Source: JANWWM01 sp046292465
GTDB taxonomy: Bacteria; Bacteroidota; Chlorobiia; Chlorobiales; Thermochlorobacteraceae
DNA length: 64,000 bases
Direction of reading: 5' to 3'
Assembly: GCA_046292465.1 (NCBI GenBank)
Contig: JBKBRB010000006.1
Coordinates: 1-64,000, forward strand
The notes beneath the pieces are model-generated. The model was not told where the DNA came from, searched no databases, and saw only the letters and a program-made list of their open reading frames with translations. This document shows positions 1 through 8,408 of this stretch, piece after piece; position 1 is the first letter of the stretch; every line of letters begins with the position of its first letter. A program made the position numbers and the translations under genes.

Positions 1-1028
1 CAACGCTTGGCACCGTCAGCGACTATAACGGACAGTTTCGTTTAGAAGGATTGCCTATCGGCACATATCGCTTGAAAGTTACTGCGCCTGAATATAAAAT
101 GGTGATTCGCTCCGATGTGCGCGTTGGCTCTTCGCAAAGCACCAAACTCACGATTGAATTAAAACTTGATGCTTTCGTGCAGTCCGAACAAGTGATTACG
201 GGTGCAAAGACCTTTGAGAAGATAGAAGATATGCGCGTGAGTTCTAACACACTAACGCAAGAAGAAATCAGGCGCGCGCCTGGTGCTGTTGAAGATGTAA
301 GCCGAATGGTTCAAATTCTGCCCGGCGTTGCCTTCGGCTCGGACGCCCGAAACGACATCATCGCACGCGGCGGCTCACCCGCCGAAAACTTCCTGATGAT
401 TGACGGTATAGAAGTGCCCAATATCAACCACTTTGCGCAAATTGGCTCGTCGGGCGGACCGATTGGCATGATTACTACTGACTTTCTTTCCGACGTCAAT
501 TTCAGCGCAGGCGGCTTTGGCGTTAAATATGGCGACCGCCTTTCGTCGATTATGGACATCAAATTTCGCGACGGCGATAAGCACGCACTACACGGAAAGT
601 TCGATATGGGTCTTGGCGGGTTCGGTGCAATTATTGAAACGCCACTTCAAACCGATAAAAGTTCGCTTCTCTTCTCGGCTCGCCGCAGTTACCTTGATTT
701 AATTACGCGAGGCACAGGATTGACAGGCGTTCCGAATTATTGGAACTTCAACCTTAAAGCCACTTATCAACTCAGCGACCGCCATCGACTTGCGCTTCTT
801 AGCATCGGCGGCATTGACGAAATTCGCTTCAAAGATTTTGAAAGCACTTCTTTTTTTCCGCAAGGTTTATTATTTCATCTTATTTTATCGAGCCTTGCCG
901 TTTTGAGCCTTCACTTTTATCACCTTTTTGAAAAACGCGAGGAAAAGGTACGCTTTCTCTTCACTGCACTTTCAACGCTGGGCAGTTTAGTGTTAGTCGG
1001 CACATCTTTTTCGCGCCTTGGCAATTAA
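1..1028 (+). CDS. TonB-dependent receptor fragment fused to a membrane-protein tail (5' partial)
   Basis: The reading frame is open from base 3, so the true start lies left of the window. The first codons give the end of a carboxypeptidase-regulatory-like domain (LPIGTYRLKVTAPEY). A TonB receptor plug follows (RMVQILPGVAFGSDARND, then IARGGSP and MIDGIEVPN) with the first barrel strands. These are parts of outer-membrane receptors that import ligands using TonB energy. At about 845-870, after the residues KDFESTSFF, the barrel sequence stops. The last ~55 residues are instead two hydrophobic helices separated by HLFEKREEKVR, ending SRLGN. That is the C-terminus of an unrelated inner-membrane protein. 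The barrel is far too short to work, so I read this as a chimeric remnant. The tail's family is not recognised. The nearest later gene is a membrane polyferredoxin. Confidence 0.75.
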   Translation, partial: TLGTVSDYNGQFRLEGLPIGTYRLKVTAPEYKMVIRSDVRVGSSQSTKLTIELKLDAFVQSEQVITGAKTFEKIEDMRVSSNTLTQEEIRRAPGAVEDVSRMVQILPGVAFGSDARNDIIARGGSPAENFLMIDGIEVPNINHFAQIGSSGGPIGMITTDFLSDVNFSAGGFGVKYGDRLSSIMDIKFRDGDKHALHGKFDMGLGGFGAIIETPLQTDKSSLLFSARRSYLDLITRGTGLTGVPNYWNFNLKATYQLSDRHRLALLSIGGIDEIRFKDFESTSFFPQGLLFHLILSSLAVLSLHFYHLFEKREEKVRFLFTALSTLGSLVLVGTSFSRLGN

Positions 1029-1106
1029 AAATTATTTCTTTACGAATGTTTCTTTATGTAAATGCCTTCGTATGAACTTTTAAGCACTTTTTGAAAGGAG
1101 GATATT

Positions 1107-1856
1107 ATGACGACCACGCAAGAAAAATCGCTGCGCCAACGCATTCGCAAAGCCTTGATTCTCTTCTCGCTGTTGCTCTTTCCTGTTACGCTGTTTTATT
1201 TCTCGCCCGTCTTGATTCTTGAAGGTGCGGCGGAAGGACTGATTAACGGGAGTTTAATTTTCTTCACGATTCTGTTTTTTTCGGCAATGGTTCTGGGACG
1301 CGCATGGTGCGGTTTGGCATGTCCGGGCGCAGGGTTGCAAGAAATGCTCGCGCATGTCAACGACCAACGCCTCGAACAGCCACGCGATTGGATTAAATGG
1401 GCGATTTGGATTCCTTGGATTCTTTCCATCGGATTGACGGCATTTTTTGCAGGCGGATATAAAACCGTCGATTTCTTCTATCAAACCGAAAGCGGCATTT
1501 CGGTTACGCGTCCGATTGGCTATGTGATTTACTACTCCGTTTTAACGCTCTTTATTACAGTCGCGCTGATTTCAGGACGGCGCGGCGCGTGCCATCGCAT
1601 TTGTTGGATGTCGCCGTTTATGATTCTTGGGCGAAAGGTCGGCAATACGCTTCGCGTGCCTTCGCTTCGCTTGAACGCCGACAGAAGTCGATGCGTCCAA
1701 TGCCAAAGTTGCACCAAGCACTGCTCCATGAGTCTCGATGTTACCAAAATGGTGCAAATAGGCTCTCTTGAAAACGCTGAATGTATTCTGTGCGGAAAGT
1801 GCGTCGACACTTGCAAACAAGGTGCGATTGTATTTACCTTTCGTTCGCCTCGCTAA
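1107..1856 (+). CDS. NapH/MauN-like membrane 4Fe-4S polyferredoxin
   Basis: 249-residue membrane electron-transfer protein. Four hydrophobic helices lie at about 16-37, 48-66, 98-117 and 138-157. C68 and C72 sit in CGLACPG and C162 and C166 in CHRIC, the paired membrane-edge cysteines typical of NapH/NosR/CcoG-like proteins. Two ferredoxin clusters of the CX2CX2CX3C type end the protein (C196-C206 and C226-C236). An excellent Shine-Dalgarno (AAAGGAGG, 1094-1101) sits five bases before the ATG, unusual here because many neighbours have none. NapH-type proteins pass quinol electrons to periplasmic or assembly partners. No nap, nos or cco gene lies in the window, so the partner is unknown. The gene upstream is a fusion remnant ending in membrane-protein sequence, so the original operon may have been cut. 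Confidence 0.8.
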   Translation: MTTTQEKSLRQRIRKALILFSLLLFPVTLFYFSPVLILEGAAEGLINGSLIFFTILFFSAMVLGRAWCGLACPGAGLQEMLAHVNDQRLEQPRDWIKWAIWIPWILSIGLTAFFAGGYKTVDFFYQTESGISVTRPIGYVIYYSVLTLFITVALISGRRGACHRICWMSPFMILGRKVGNTLRVPSLRLNADRSRCVQCQSCTKHCSMSLDVTKMVQIGSLENAECILCGKCVDTCKQGAIVFTFRSPR

Positions 1857-1874
1857 CTTTTAATTCGCACCGCC

Positions 1875-2429
1875 ATGCAAACGCTTCTGAAAAAAATTAC
1901 TTACGCTGAGTTCAGAGAAATGGATTTCCCTGACGACGATACCCATCTTTACGAACTTTTAGACGGAGAACCTGTGCAACGCAACACGCCCTCGATTCAG
2001 CATCAACGCATTGCGCGCAACGTGTTTGTAAAACTTTATCAACACGTTTCTGAAAAAAATCTTGGCGAAGTTTTTTTCGCGCCGATTGCACTTTTGGTCG
2101 ACGACTACAACGCACCACAACCCGATGTCGTCTTTATTTCAAACAAGAACGAACACGCAACGGACGACTATGTCGTGGTGCGTCCGCCTGAACTTGTCGT
2201 TGAAGTGCTCTCGCCAAGCACGATGCTCGACGACCGATACCGCAAACGCAAACTCTACGAACGCTTCGGCGTGAAAGAGTATTGGATTATTGACCCGCAA
2301 AATAAGTCCATCGAGGTTTTGAGCATTTCGGACGGAGCGTCAGAGGTTTTTTCTTTTGCGGCGGAAAAAGGCGCGGTATGCTCGCGTGTGTTGAGTGGCT
2401 TTGCGATTGCTTTGAACGATGTGTTCTAA
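1875..2429 (+). CDS. Uma2 family (DUF820) putative restriction endonuclease
   Basis: 184 residues matching the Uma2 family of PD-(D/E)XK-fold proteins, common in cyanobacteria and Chlorobiota and mostly without known function. Visible family features are an N-terminal 'YELLDGE' segment, then 'QPDVVFI' supplying the acidic residue, 'ELVVEVLSP' supplying the glutamate, and 'KLYERFGVKEYWIIDP' supplying the lysine and final strand. The catalytic set looks intact. It begins 18 bases after the polyferredoxin stop and ends 12 bases before the histidine kinase start, so the three may be co-transcribed without an evident functional link. A second Uma2 gene lies at 57205-57786. Confidence 0.85.
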   Translation: MQTLLKKITYAEFREMDFPDDDTHLYELLDGEPVQRNTPSIQHQRIARNVFVKLYQHVSEKNLGEVFFAPIALLVDDYNAPQPDVVFISNKNEHATDDYVVVRPPELVVEVLSPSTMLDDRYRKRKLYERFGVKEYWIIDPQNKSIEVLSISDGASEVFSFAAEKGAVCSRVLSGFAIALNDVF

Positions 2430-2441
2430 CTTGCAACTCAA

Positions 2442-3533
2442 ATGAATCATCACATCGCGTTTCACATTTTCCCGCACACGAAAAAGCAATGGCTCGGCAC
2501 GGTTGCCGCGATTTTCCTCATTGCCGCAGCTGCCAAACTTGCGATTTCCTTGATTCAACTTTTCTTCGGTTTAGATGGCGACCCATTTCCGCTGTGGCAA
2601 GGCTATCTGATTTCGCTCGAATACACGTCCATCATTTTGATGATGCAACTTATTTCGGGAGAATTGGCGCACCAAATTTTCCCCTTGAAAAACAAGACGA
2701 CCGCTGTCATTCACATTTTTATTCAATCTATTTCGGCGGCACTTTCATTTGTGATTGCGCGGCAGATTGAACTTATCGTGATTGGCGATTGCGTTATTCC
2801 GTCTGGCGTTTTTACAGCGATTATCTCCGTTTCGTTTGTGCTCTCGATTCTTGGCAACTCGATTTACTATTTGATGCTGTTTTATCGCCGAGCAAAAGCC
2901 GCCGAGCAAGCGGCATTAGAAGCCGAGTTAAAAGCCTTGCGGGCGCAAATCAATCCGCATTTTCTTTTCAACACGCTGAACTCGATTGCCGCGCTCATTC
3001 GCACGCGCCCCGACGAAGCCGAAGCCGTAACCGAAGCCCTCGCCGACCTTTTCCGATATAGCCTTCGCGCCTCAAAACAGCCGCTCGTTACGCTCGAAGA
3101 TGAACTTGAATCCGTCAAACTTTATCTCTCGATTGAAAAAGCGCGTTTCCGCGAGCGATTGCATACTTCGATTGATGTTCCGCCTCACCTTTTGAACGCC
3201 TCTGTTCCGAGCCTCTTGCTTCAGCCGCTCGTTGAAAATGCGATTAAGCACGGCGCAAATAAAGTTGAAGGCGATTTTTTCATGCACCTATCCGCCACTG
3301 AAAAAGACAATCGCATTGAGTTCATCGTTCACGATTCAGGCAACGGTTTCGATTTGAGTTTAGGTGAGGCGATGTTTAAGAAGGGGACAGGATTACAGAA
3401 TGTTCGCGAACGCTTATCACTTCTCTTTCCGCGCAACTCTGAACTCATCATTGAAAAACATGCGGTTGTGCTTCACTTCCCGATTGAGCGCACACTTGTT
3501 CGCCCGCTCTTGCCGTCCGTTGTTAGTCAATAG
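2442..3533 (+). CDS. LytS/YpdA-type sensor histidine kinase
   Basis: 363 residues. The first ~148 residues hold about four membrane helices with short loops and no obvious extracellular sensor. A short coiled coil (RRAKAAEQAALEAELKALRA) leads to the His_kinase (PF06580) motif QINPHFLFNTLNS, with H173 the likely phosphorylated residue. The HATPase domain follows, with N-box PLVENAIKHG and G-boxes DSGNGF and GTGLQNVRERL. Kinases of this type normally pair with a LytTR response regulator, but none is adjacent. Downstream is a convergent gene whose 3' end overlaps this one by 11 bases. The signal sensed cannot be read from sequence. Confidence 0.88.
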   Translation: MNHHIAFHIFPHTKKQWLGTVAAIFLIAAAAKLAISLIQLFFGLDGDPFPLWQGYLISLEYTSIILMMQLISGELAHQIFPLKNKTTAVIHIFIQSISAALSFVIARQIELIVIGDCVIPSGVFTAIISVSFVLSILGNSIYYLMLFYRRAKAAEQAALEAELKALRAQINPHFLFNTLNSIAALIRTRPDEAEAVTEALADLFRYSLRASKQPLVTLEDELESVKLYLSIEKARFRERLHTSIDVPPHLLNASVPSLLLQPLVENAIKHGANKVEGDFFMHLSATEKDNRIEFIVHDSGNGFDLSLGEAMFKKGTGLQNVRERLSLLFPRNSELIIEKHAVVLHFPIERTLVRPLLPSVVSQ

Positions 3534-4395
3534 AAAATGACGCGCCAACTCTGAACGTGAGGATTTGCAATCCTGCTTCACTTTGAAAGGGGAAGTTCGC
3601 ACGCTTCGACTTTTGGTCGTAGAGCCAAAAATTGAACGCACCTTTGAGCACAAAGCCTGCAATCGGAATCCACGAATTTGGAAAAAGCGCGTCGACGGTT
3701 TTGCGAATGAGCACGTGCGCAACTTGTTGAAGAATCAAGTTTGAAAATGATTGCAAGAAGATGTAGCGCGGTTGAACGAGCGTCATTTCAAAGCCCATAT
3801 CCACTGCGAATTTTGTTCCAACATCGATCATCACACCGGCTTCGGTGAAAGTGGCATAGCGCAGTCCGCCTGAAAATCGGTTTAGGCGTATGGCATCGCC
3901 AATGAAAAGCGAATCGCTTGTCCATTGGTTTGTCGTCCATGATTGTCCGCCGCTGATGTAGGGTGTAACGACGGCATATTTTTGAAATCGGTAGCCAATG
4001 CCGTCGCGTGCGCCGAATCCAAATTGAAAGTTTGAGAAGCCAATTTGCGTCAGGGTTGGGGTAAGGGTATCGGTTAATCGACCTTGCGCTGCTCGTGCAA
4101 AACTTGCAAACAGGAAGATGTGCGCATAGTCGACTTGCGTCGCGCCGTAATCGGAATCGAGAAACCGCTTAACACCAACCATTGCACTGAAGGCACTGCC
4201 ACGCGAAAAATTCGCGACTACCTCTTGGCTAATTGGCGCGGCGAAGCCATAACTCAAATTCATAGTCAAAACGCGGCTCGGCGGCCGAATCAGAAACTCG
4301 TCAACTAAATTTGAGACTTCCTGCTGTGCGCTCACGGGAGGTGCAATCAAAAGCAGAAAGAACAGTAGGCGGTAATGCGGGCGTTTATAGGGCAT
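3523..4395 (-). CDS. Secreted outer-membrane-like protein, unknown function
   Basis: 290 residues with a clear signal peptide (hydrophobic LLFFLLLIAPP, cleavage near VSAQQ). The rest alternates hydrophobic and polar residues with many aromatics and glycines (for example FQFGFGARDGIGYRFQ, VTPYISGGQSW) and ends in the strand-like TFRVGASFSID. This suggests an outer-membrane beta-barrel. I do not recognise a family. It lies alone on the minus strand, overlapping the 3' end of the histidine kinase gene tail to tail. Its upstream neighbour on the same strand, the DHH phosphoesterase, is cut off by a terminator, so it probably has its own promoter. Confidence 0.7.
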   Translation of the reverse strand: MPYKRPHYRLLFFLLLIAPPVSAQQEVSNLVDEFLIRPPSRVLTMNLSYGFAAPISQEVVANFSRGSAFSAMVGVKRFLDSDYGATQVDYAHIFLFASFARAAQGRLTDTLTPTLTQIGFSNFQFGFGARDGIGYRFQKYAVVTPYISGGQSWTTNQWTSDSLFIGDAIRLNRFSGGLRYATFTEAGVMIDVGTKFAVDMGFEMTLVQPRYIFLQSFSNLILQQVAHVLIRKTVDALFPNSWIPIAGFVLKGAFNFWLYDQKSKRANFPFQSEAGLQILTFRVGASFSID

Positions 4396-4425
4396 TTACG
4401 GATAGAGCATTTATGGAAAATGAAA

Positions 4426-4463
4426 AAGCAACCATAGCGAAGCAAACTTTCATATGGTTGCTT
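4426..4463 (-). terminator. Rho-independent terminator after the DHH phosphoesterase gene
   Basis: Perfect 11-bp inverted repeat (AAGCAACCATA at 4426-4436 and TATGGTTGCTT at 4453-4463) with a 16-base loop. On the minus strand the stem is followed by TTTCATTTT, and it lies just past the stop of the gene ending at 4500. Confidence 0.75.
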
Positions 4464-4499
4464 GATTGAAGTTCATTCAGGGTTTCAGTTAAGTTGGGT

Positions 4500-5417
4500 T
4501 CACCCATCTTTTTTCATTATTGTGACCATTTCAGCGACCTTTGCATCAACCTCTTCGTAAGGCAGTTGGCATGTGCCTGCGCCTCTGTGACCGCCGCCGC
4601 CGTATTTCGCCATCAGTGCGCCGACATCGGTTCTGGACGTGCGGTTGAAGATGCTGTGCCCAACAGCAATCGCGCAAAACTCCCCTTTCTTTCCGTCCAT
4701 AATGCGAATCGAGATGTTCGCCGTTGGAAATTGGGTGTAAATCAAAAAGCGGTTTCCTACAGGTGTTTCGACGCCACGAAAATCAGTTATGACCACATTG
4801 CCATCTTGGCGTGAATGTTTGGCTTGCACTTCTTTGAAAATTTCTTCCTCTTTTCGGTAGCGCTCAACACGCTCCTTGATATCAGGTTCATTGAGGATTT
4901 CTTCAGGTGTTTTCTCAATAATCCAGTCCACTAATTTCCGCATCAATTCTTTGTTGCTGATTTGATAGTCGTGCACTTTGCCCAACCCTGTTCTTGGGTC
5001 CATCAAATAAGAAAGCAAAATCCAGCCTTTTGGATTGGTTACGTCGTCGGGCTCGAGATTAGCGGAGTCGGATTTGTCGACCTGAATCAACAAATCTTGA
5101 TACTTTGCCAATTTTTCACCCTTGCCTTGAAGCACGTAGTAATCATAGACCACGCGCGCAGCAGATGGAGCGACTGCAAAACGCCCCTTAAACACTAGGT
5201 CTTCGTTGCGCGCAGCTTCGCTGGCGTGATGGTCGAACCACATTCCCGCGTCAGGGTGATAGGGCAAGTTCGTAATGATGTCGTTAGAAGTTACTTTCAC
5301 TTTGCCATCTTGCATATCTTTTGGATGATGAAACTCAATCTCGTCGATTTGTTCGACTTCTTTGAGCAAAGCGGCACAGACAAGACCGTCAAAGTCGGAG
5401 CGTGTTAGGAGTCGCAT
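4500..5417 (-). CDS. DHH family phosphoesterase
   Basis: 305-residue cytoplasmic DHH/DHHA1 protein. Visible motifs are the N-terminal 'TRSDFDGLVCAALL' (the metal-binding DxD-type motif of the family), 'MWFDHHASE' (the DHH motif) and the C-terminal DHHA1 glycine-rich segment 'GGGGHRGAGTCQL'. Members hydrolyse phosphodiester or phosphoanhydride bonds: nanoRNA, cyclic di-AMP products, pyrophosphate or polyphosphate. The substrate cannot be assigned from sequence. The short form and context-free position fit NrnA-like or exopolyphosphatase-like members. A perfect hairpin terminator follows it, and it is transcribed divergently from the MFS gene, so it looks monocistronic. Confidence 0.85.
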   Translation of the reverse strand: MRLLTRSDFDGLVCAALLKEVEQIDEIEFHHPKDMQDGKVKVTSNDIITNLPYHPDAGMWFDHHASEAARNEDLVFKGRFAVAPSAARVVYDYYVLQGKGEKLAKYQDLLIQVDKSDSANLEPDDVTNPKGWILLSYLMDPRTGLGKVHDYQISNKELMRKLVDWIIEKTPEEILNEPDIKERVERYRKEEEIFKEVQAKHSRQDGNVVITDFRGVETPVGNRFLIYTQFPTANISIRIMDGKKGEFCAIAVGHSIFNRTSRTDVGALMAKYGGGGHRGAGTCQLPYEEVDAKVAEMVTIMKKDG

Positions 5418-5577
5418 ACGTCTTTCTCCTTGATTAGGTTGGATTTTTGGAAATTAAATCTTGCCATTATTCATCACGATTTTGCGTTGCGATTTGGCAA
5501 GTGAAAAGAAGTTACGCACGGAAGTTGAGAGTTCAAACGCCGAAAGCGTATTTTCGTTTTTCTTTCGCTACAATGAT

Positions 5578-6831
5578 ATGAACCAAACCGAACACTCGTC
5601 CCCGCAAAAAATAACTGCTTCTCCGTTTAATTTTTCCCGCGCGTTCTCGGCACTTGGGGTTGCGCGTTATCGTTGGATTTGGATAGGCTCATTTATTTCC
5701 AACATTGGCACTTGGGTTCAGAAGGTTGCACAGCCTTGGCTCATCTTGCAACTTTCAGGGTCGGCATTTCTCTTGGGGCTTGATGGTTTTTTGCAAGATA
5801 TTCCGCTACTCTTGTTTTTGCTCATCGGCGGCGTGGTGGTGGATCGGTTCGACAAGCGCAAAATTTTAATGCTCTCGCAAGTGGTTCAATTTTCCGCCGC
5901 CCTTGCGATTAGCGTTTTGATTTTACTCGGAGAGATTCGCGTTTCAATTATTTTGACGCTGTCGTTTGTTGTAGGCTGTATGCAAGCCTTTTCCACGCCC
6001 GCCTATCTTTCGTTTGTTCCCGAAATTGTGGGTCCTACGCATTTAGCCAATGCGCTCGCGCTCAACTCGATGCAGTTTAACCTTTCGCGCTTAATTGGTC
6101 CTGTGATTGGCGGCGTGCTCCTTGCGTCGATGGGTGTTGCGTGGTGTTTTGGATTGAACGCGCTGTCGTTTGTTGCGATGTTCATCGTGCTTTTTTTCGC
6201 GCCGTCTTCGCAACCTTCCGACACGGTGTTTTCAATGGGTTCAATCGTCGCGCAAATTCGCGAGGGCTTTGAAGCCGTGTTTGCGCGTCGGGAACTTGTC
6301 GCGATTATCACGATTGTGTTTGGGATTAGTTTTTTTGGTGCGCCGCTTCTTGCCTTTATCGCCGTGCTCGCCAAAGACGCGCTGAATGTTGGCGCGCAGG
6401 GGTTCAGTTTCGCGCTCTCGTCGTTCGGGCTTGGTGCTGTTTTGGGTGCGGTTTTAGTTTCGTCGCTTCAGCAACATTGGATTCGTCCGAAAACGGTGGT
6501 CGCAACGGCATCTTCGCTTGCGATTCTTATTTCACTTGTTGCGCTCTCGCCTTACTATTGGCTCTCGCTCTTTCTCTTGTTTCTTTCGGGGTTCGCCTTC
6601 GTCAGTAGCAATGTGATTGGCAACACGATTTTGCAAACCACCGTTGCCGACACCTTGCGCGGCAGAGCCGTGAGCATTTACGCGCTTGCGTTTCGTGGCG
6701 GCGCACCAATCGGCAGTCTTCTCACGGGCGTTATGGTTGAGCATTTCGGCGTGCAAGTTGCCTTATCCATAAATGGATTAGGATTGCTATCGGTCGTTTT
6801 GCTTGCACGCTATCGGCTTTATGGACGTTAA
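5578..6831 (+). CDS. MFS transporter (EntS/MFS_3-like exporter)
   Basis: 417 residues with about 12 membrane helices. The frame is open from 5461, but the ATG at 5578 gives a normal N-terminus (MNQTEHSSPQ) before the conserved 'RYRWIWIGSFISNIGTWVQKVAQPWL' region, so I place the start there. The GTWVQ..AQ.WL opening, the 'DRFDKRKIL' loop and the 'NSMQFNLSRLIGPVIGG' segment are typical of the MFS_3/EntS group, which export siderophores, drugs or unknown solutes. It lies 85 bases upstream of bchF on the same strand. Whether it has any pigment-related role is unknown; the palindrome in the gap suggests bchF has its own promoter. Confidence 0.85.
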   Translation: MNQTEHSSPQKITASPFNFSRAFSALGVARYRWIWIGSFISNIGTWVQKVAQPWLILQLSGSAFLLGLDGFLQDIPLLLFLLIGGVVVDRFDKRKILMLSQVVQFSAALAISVLILLGEIRVSIILTLSFVVGCMQAFSTPAYLSFVPEIVGPTHLANALALNSMQFNLSRLIGPVIGGVLLASMGVAWCFGLNALSFVAMFIVLFFAPSSQPSDTVFSMGSIVAQIREGFEAVFARRELVAIITIVFGISFFGAPLLAFIAVLAKDALNVGAQGFSFALSSFGLGAVLGAVLVSSLQQHWIRPKTVVATASSLAILISLVALSPYYWLSLFLLFLSGFAFVSSNVIGNTILQTTVADTLRGRAVSIYALAFRGGAPIGSLLTGVMVEHFGVQVALSINGLGLLSVVLLARYRLYGR

Positions 6832-6840
6832 ACCAAACTT

Positions 6841-6877
6841 GTAATCGCTACTGTTTTTCATTAGATTACTCGTAATC
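6841..6877 (+). promoter_or_regulatory. Candidate operator upstream of bchF
   Basis: The gap before bchF contains a 6-2-6 perfect dyad, GATTAC-TC-GTAATC (6864-6877), plus a third half-site GTAATC at 6841-6846 in the same orientation as the right arm. It sits 39 bases before the bchF ATG, where a regulator could cover a promoter or early transcript. Alternatively the outer GTAATC and GATTAC could pair as a weak 6-bp RNA stem. No TGT-N12-ACA (PpsR/CrtJ) site was seen. Confidence 0.4.
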
Positions 6878-6916
6878 GTTTTCAGAAGTTCTTGGAAGTA
6901 GAAGGGAGACATAACT

Positions 6917-7390
6917 ATGCCGCGCTATACGCCCGAACAGTTGCGTATCCGCAATCGCTCAGTTTGGACGAAAGTTCAAATCATACTCGCGCCCATTCAA
7001 TTTGTCGTCTTCATTGTTGGGTTTGTTCTCACCTACTTGCACTACATTGGCACGATTGAAAATTTCCAAATTGTTACATACGCCATTGCTGTTAAAACGC
7101 TTTTCTTCATTGTGCTTTTCGTTACGGGGGCTTTCTTTGAGAAGGAAGTTTTCGGCACGTGGGTGTATTCGCCTGAATTTTTTTGGGAAGATGTCGGAAG
7201 CACGATTGCGATGGCGATTCACTTCCTTTATTTCATTTTTGCTCTCCTGCACTTTTCTTACGAGGTCTTGATTTGGTGCGCCTTTGCGGCGTATTTGAGT
7301 TATGTGTTGAATGCGATTCAATACTTAGTTCGAATTTGGCTTGAAAAGCGCAACGAAAAACGTTTGAAAGCGCAGGGCATTTCGGTGTGA
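6917..7390 (+). CDS. bchF: Chlorophyllide 3-vinyl hydratase BchF
   Basis: 157 residues matching BchF, which hydrates the C3 vinyl group of chlorophyllide a to a 3-hydroxyethyl group on the way to bacteriochlorophyll a. Family features are the opening 'MPRYTPEQLRIRNRSVWTKVQ', four membrane helices, and the charged loop 'GTWVYSPEFFWEDVGST' before helix three. Length is normal for the family. A Shine-Dalgarno (AGGGAGA) precedes the ATG. It leads the run bchF-bchC-bchX (gaps of 29 and 23 bases), which supplies consecutive steps of the pathway. BchF acts at the membrane on an otherwise soluble intermediate. Confidence 0.92.
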   Translation: MPRYTPEQLRIRNRSVWTKVQIILAPIQFVVFIVGFVLTYLHYIGTIENFQIVTYAIAVKTLFFIVLFVTGAFFEKEVFGTWVYSPEFFWEDVGSTIAMAIHFLYFIFALLHFSYEVLIWCAFAAYLSYVLNAIQYLVRIWLEKRNEKRLKAQGISV

Positions 7391-7419
7391 GGTGCATTAA
7401 TTGTTAAACAGTTTGTTGT

Positions 7420-8385
7420 ATGAAGTCAAAAGCCGTTGTCTTTTACGCGCCCGAACGCTTGGAACTGCGCGATGTGGAACTGCGCGAGATGGGTTCGGAC
7501 GATGTTTTGATAGAAACTTATTGGACGAGCATCAGTGCGGGCACAGAGAAAATGCTCTTTCAGGGCAAATTGCCCCCAATGCAAATGACCTCGTATCCTG
7601 TGATTCCGGGATATGAGACGGTCGGAAAAATTATCCAGAAAGGCGAGAATGTGCCTGACTCAGCACTGAATACTTTTGTTTATGTGTCGGGTTCGCTTGG
7701 CTACATTGGCGTCAATGCCGCGTGGGGCGGCGCGTCGTCGCATATCGTCTCGCCGTTCCACAAAACCATTCGGGTTGATAACATTTCGGATGTCTCGCTC
7801 GGCTTAGCATTGCCACTCGGCTCGACGGCACTTCATGCGGTCGACCTTGCCGAAGTCTCGCGCAAAAAAGTGCTCGTGTTAGGACAAGGAGCGGTCGGCT
7901 TGCTTGTCGCCGAACTTGCCAAACACTTCGGCGCAGAACTCGTTATTGTAACCGATTTGAACGCCGAGCGACTTGCTCAATCCAGTGCCAACATCCGCAT
8001 CAAAGCCGATGAACAGAATTTGAACGATGTCCTTTCAGGGTTGCTCTGCGATGTGGTCATTGATTGCACAGGCTCGATGAAAGCCATTGAGCAAAGTTTC
8101 CCACACTTGACCATGAATGCCAAAGTCATTTTGGCAGGCTTTTATCAGCGCATTGATTTGCCTTATCACCTTGCGTTTATGAAAGAACTCACCTTCATTG
8201 CGGCAAAGCAGTGGCGTATGGGCGATTTAGAACGCACACGCGACCTTATCGCTCGCGAAAAAATCAACGTGAGAAAAATTTTTACGCACTATGGCTCTGC
8301 CTTCAACGGAATTGCACAAGCCTATCACACGGCTTTCAACGACCCAAAGTGTCTGAAAATGGTTTTGAACTGGAAAGAAGATTAG
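7420..8385 (+). CDS. bchC: Bacteriochlorophyllide a dehydrogenase BchC
   Basis: 321-residue medium-chain dehydrogenase that oxidises the C3 hydroxyethyl group to acetyl, the step after BchF/BchX-Y-Z. Visible features: N-terminal GroES-like domain with 'TSISAGTEKMLFQGKLP', 'PVIPGYETVGKI', then a Rossmann fold (VLVLGQGAVGLLVAELAKHFGA, about residues 146-170). The usual zinc-ligand cysteine cluster of alcohol dehydrogenases is absent, as is normal for BchC. It lies between bchF and bchX with short gaps, so co-transcription is expected. Identification rests on sequence features and on the neighbours agreeing. Confidence 0.92.
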   Translation: MKSKAVVFYAPERLELRDVELREMGSDDVLIETYWTSISAGTEKMLFQGKLPPMQMTSYPVIPGYETVGKIIQKGENVPDSALNTFVYVSGSLGYIGVNAAWGGASSHIVSPFHKTIRVDNISDVSLGLALPLGSTALHAVDLAEVSRKKVLVLGQGAVGLLVAELAKHFGAELVIVTDLNAERLAQSSANIRIKADEQNLNDVLSGLLCDVVIDCTGSMKAIEQSFPHLTMNAKVILAGFYQRIDLPYHLAFMKELTFIAAKQWRMGDLERTRDLIAREKINVRKIFTHYGSAFNGIAQAYHTAFNDPKCLKMVLNWKED

Positions 8386-8408
8386 TTTCACTTTACTGGC
8401 AAACCACT

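Noticed and set aside
8211..8408. Extended N-terminus of the bchX frame back into bchC
   Set aside because: The family N-terminus starts at 8409 and the extra part is bchC read out of frame.
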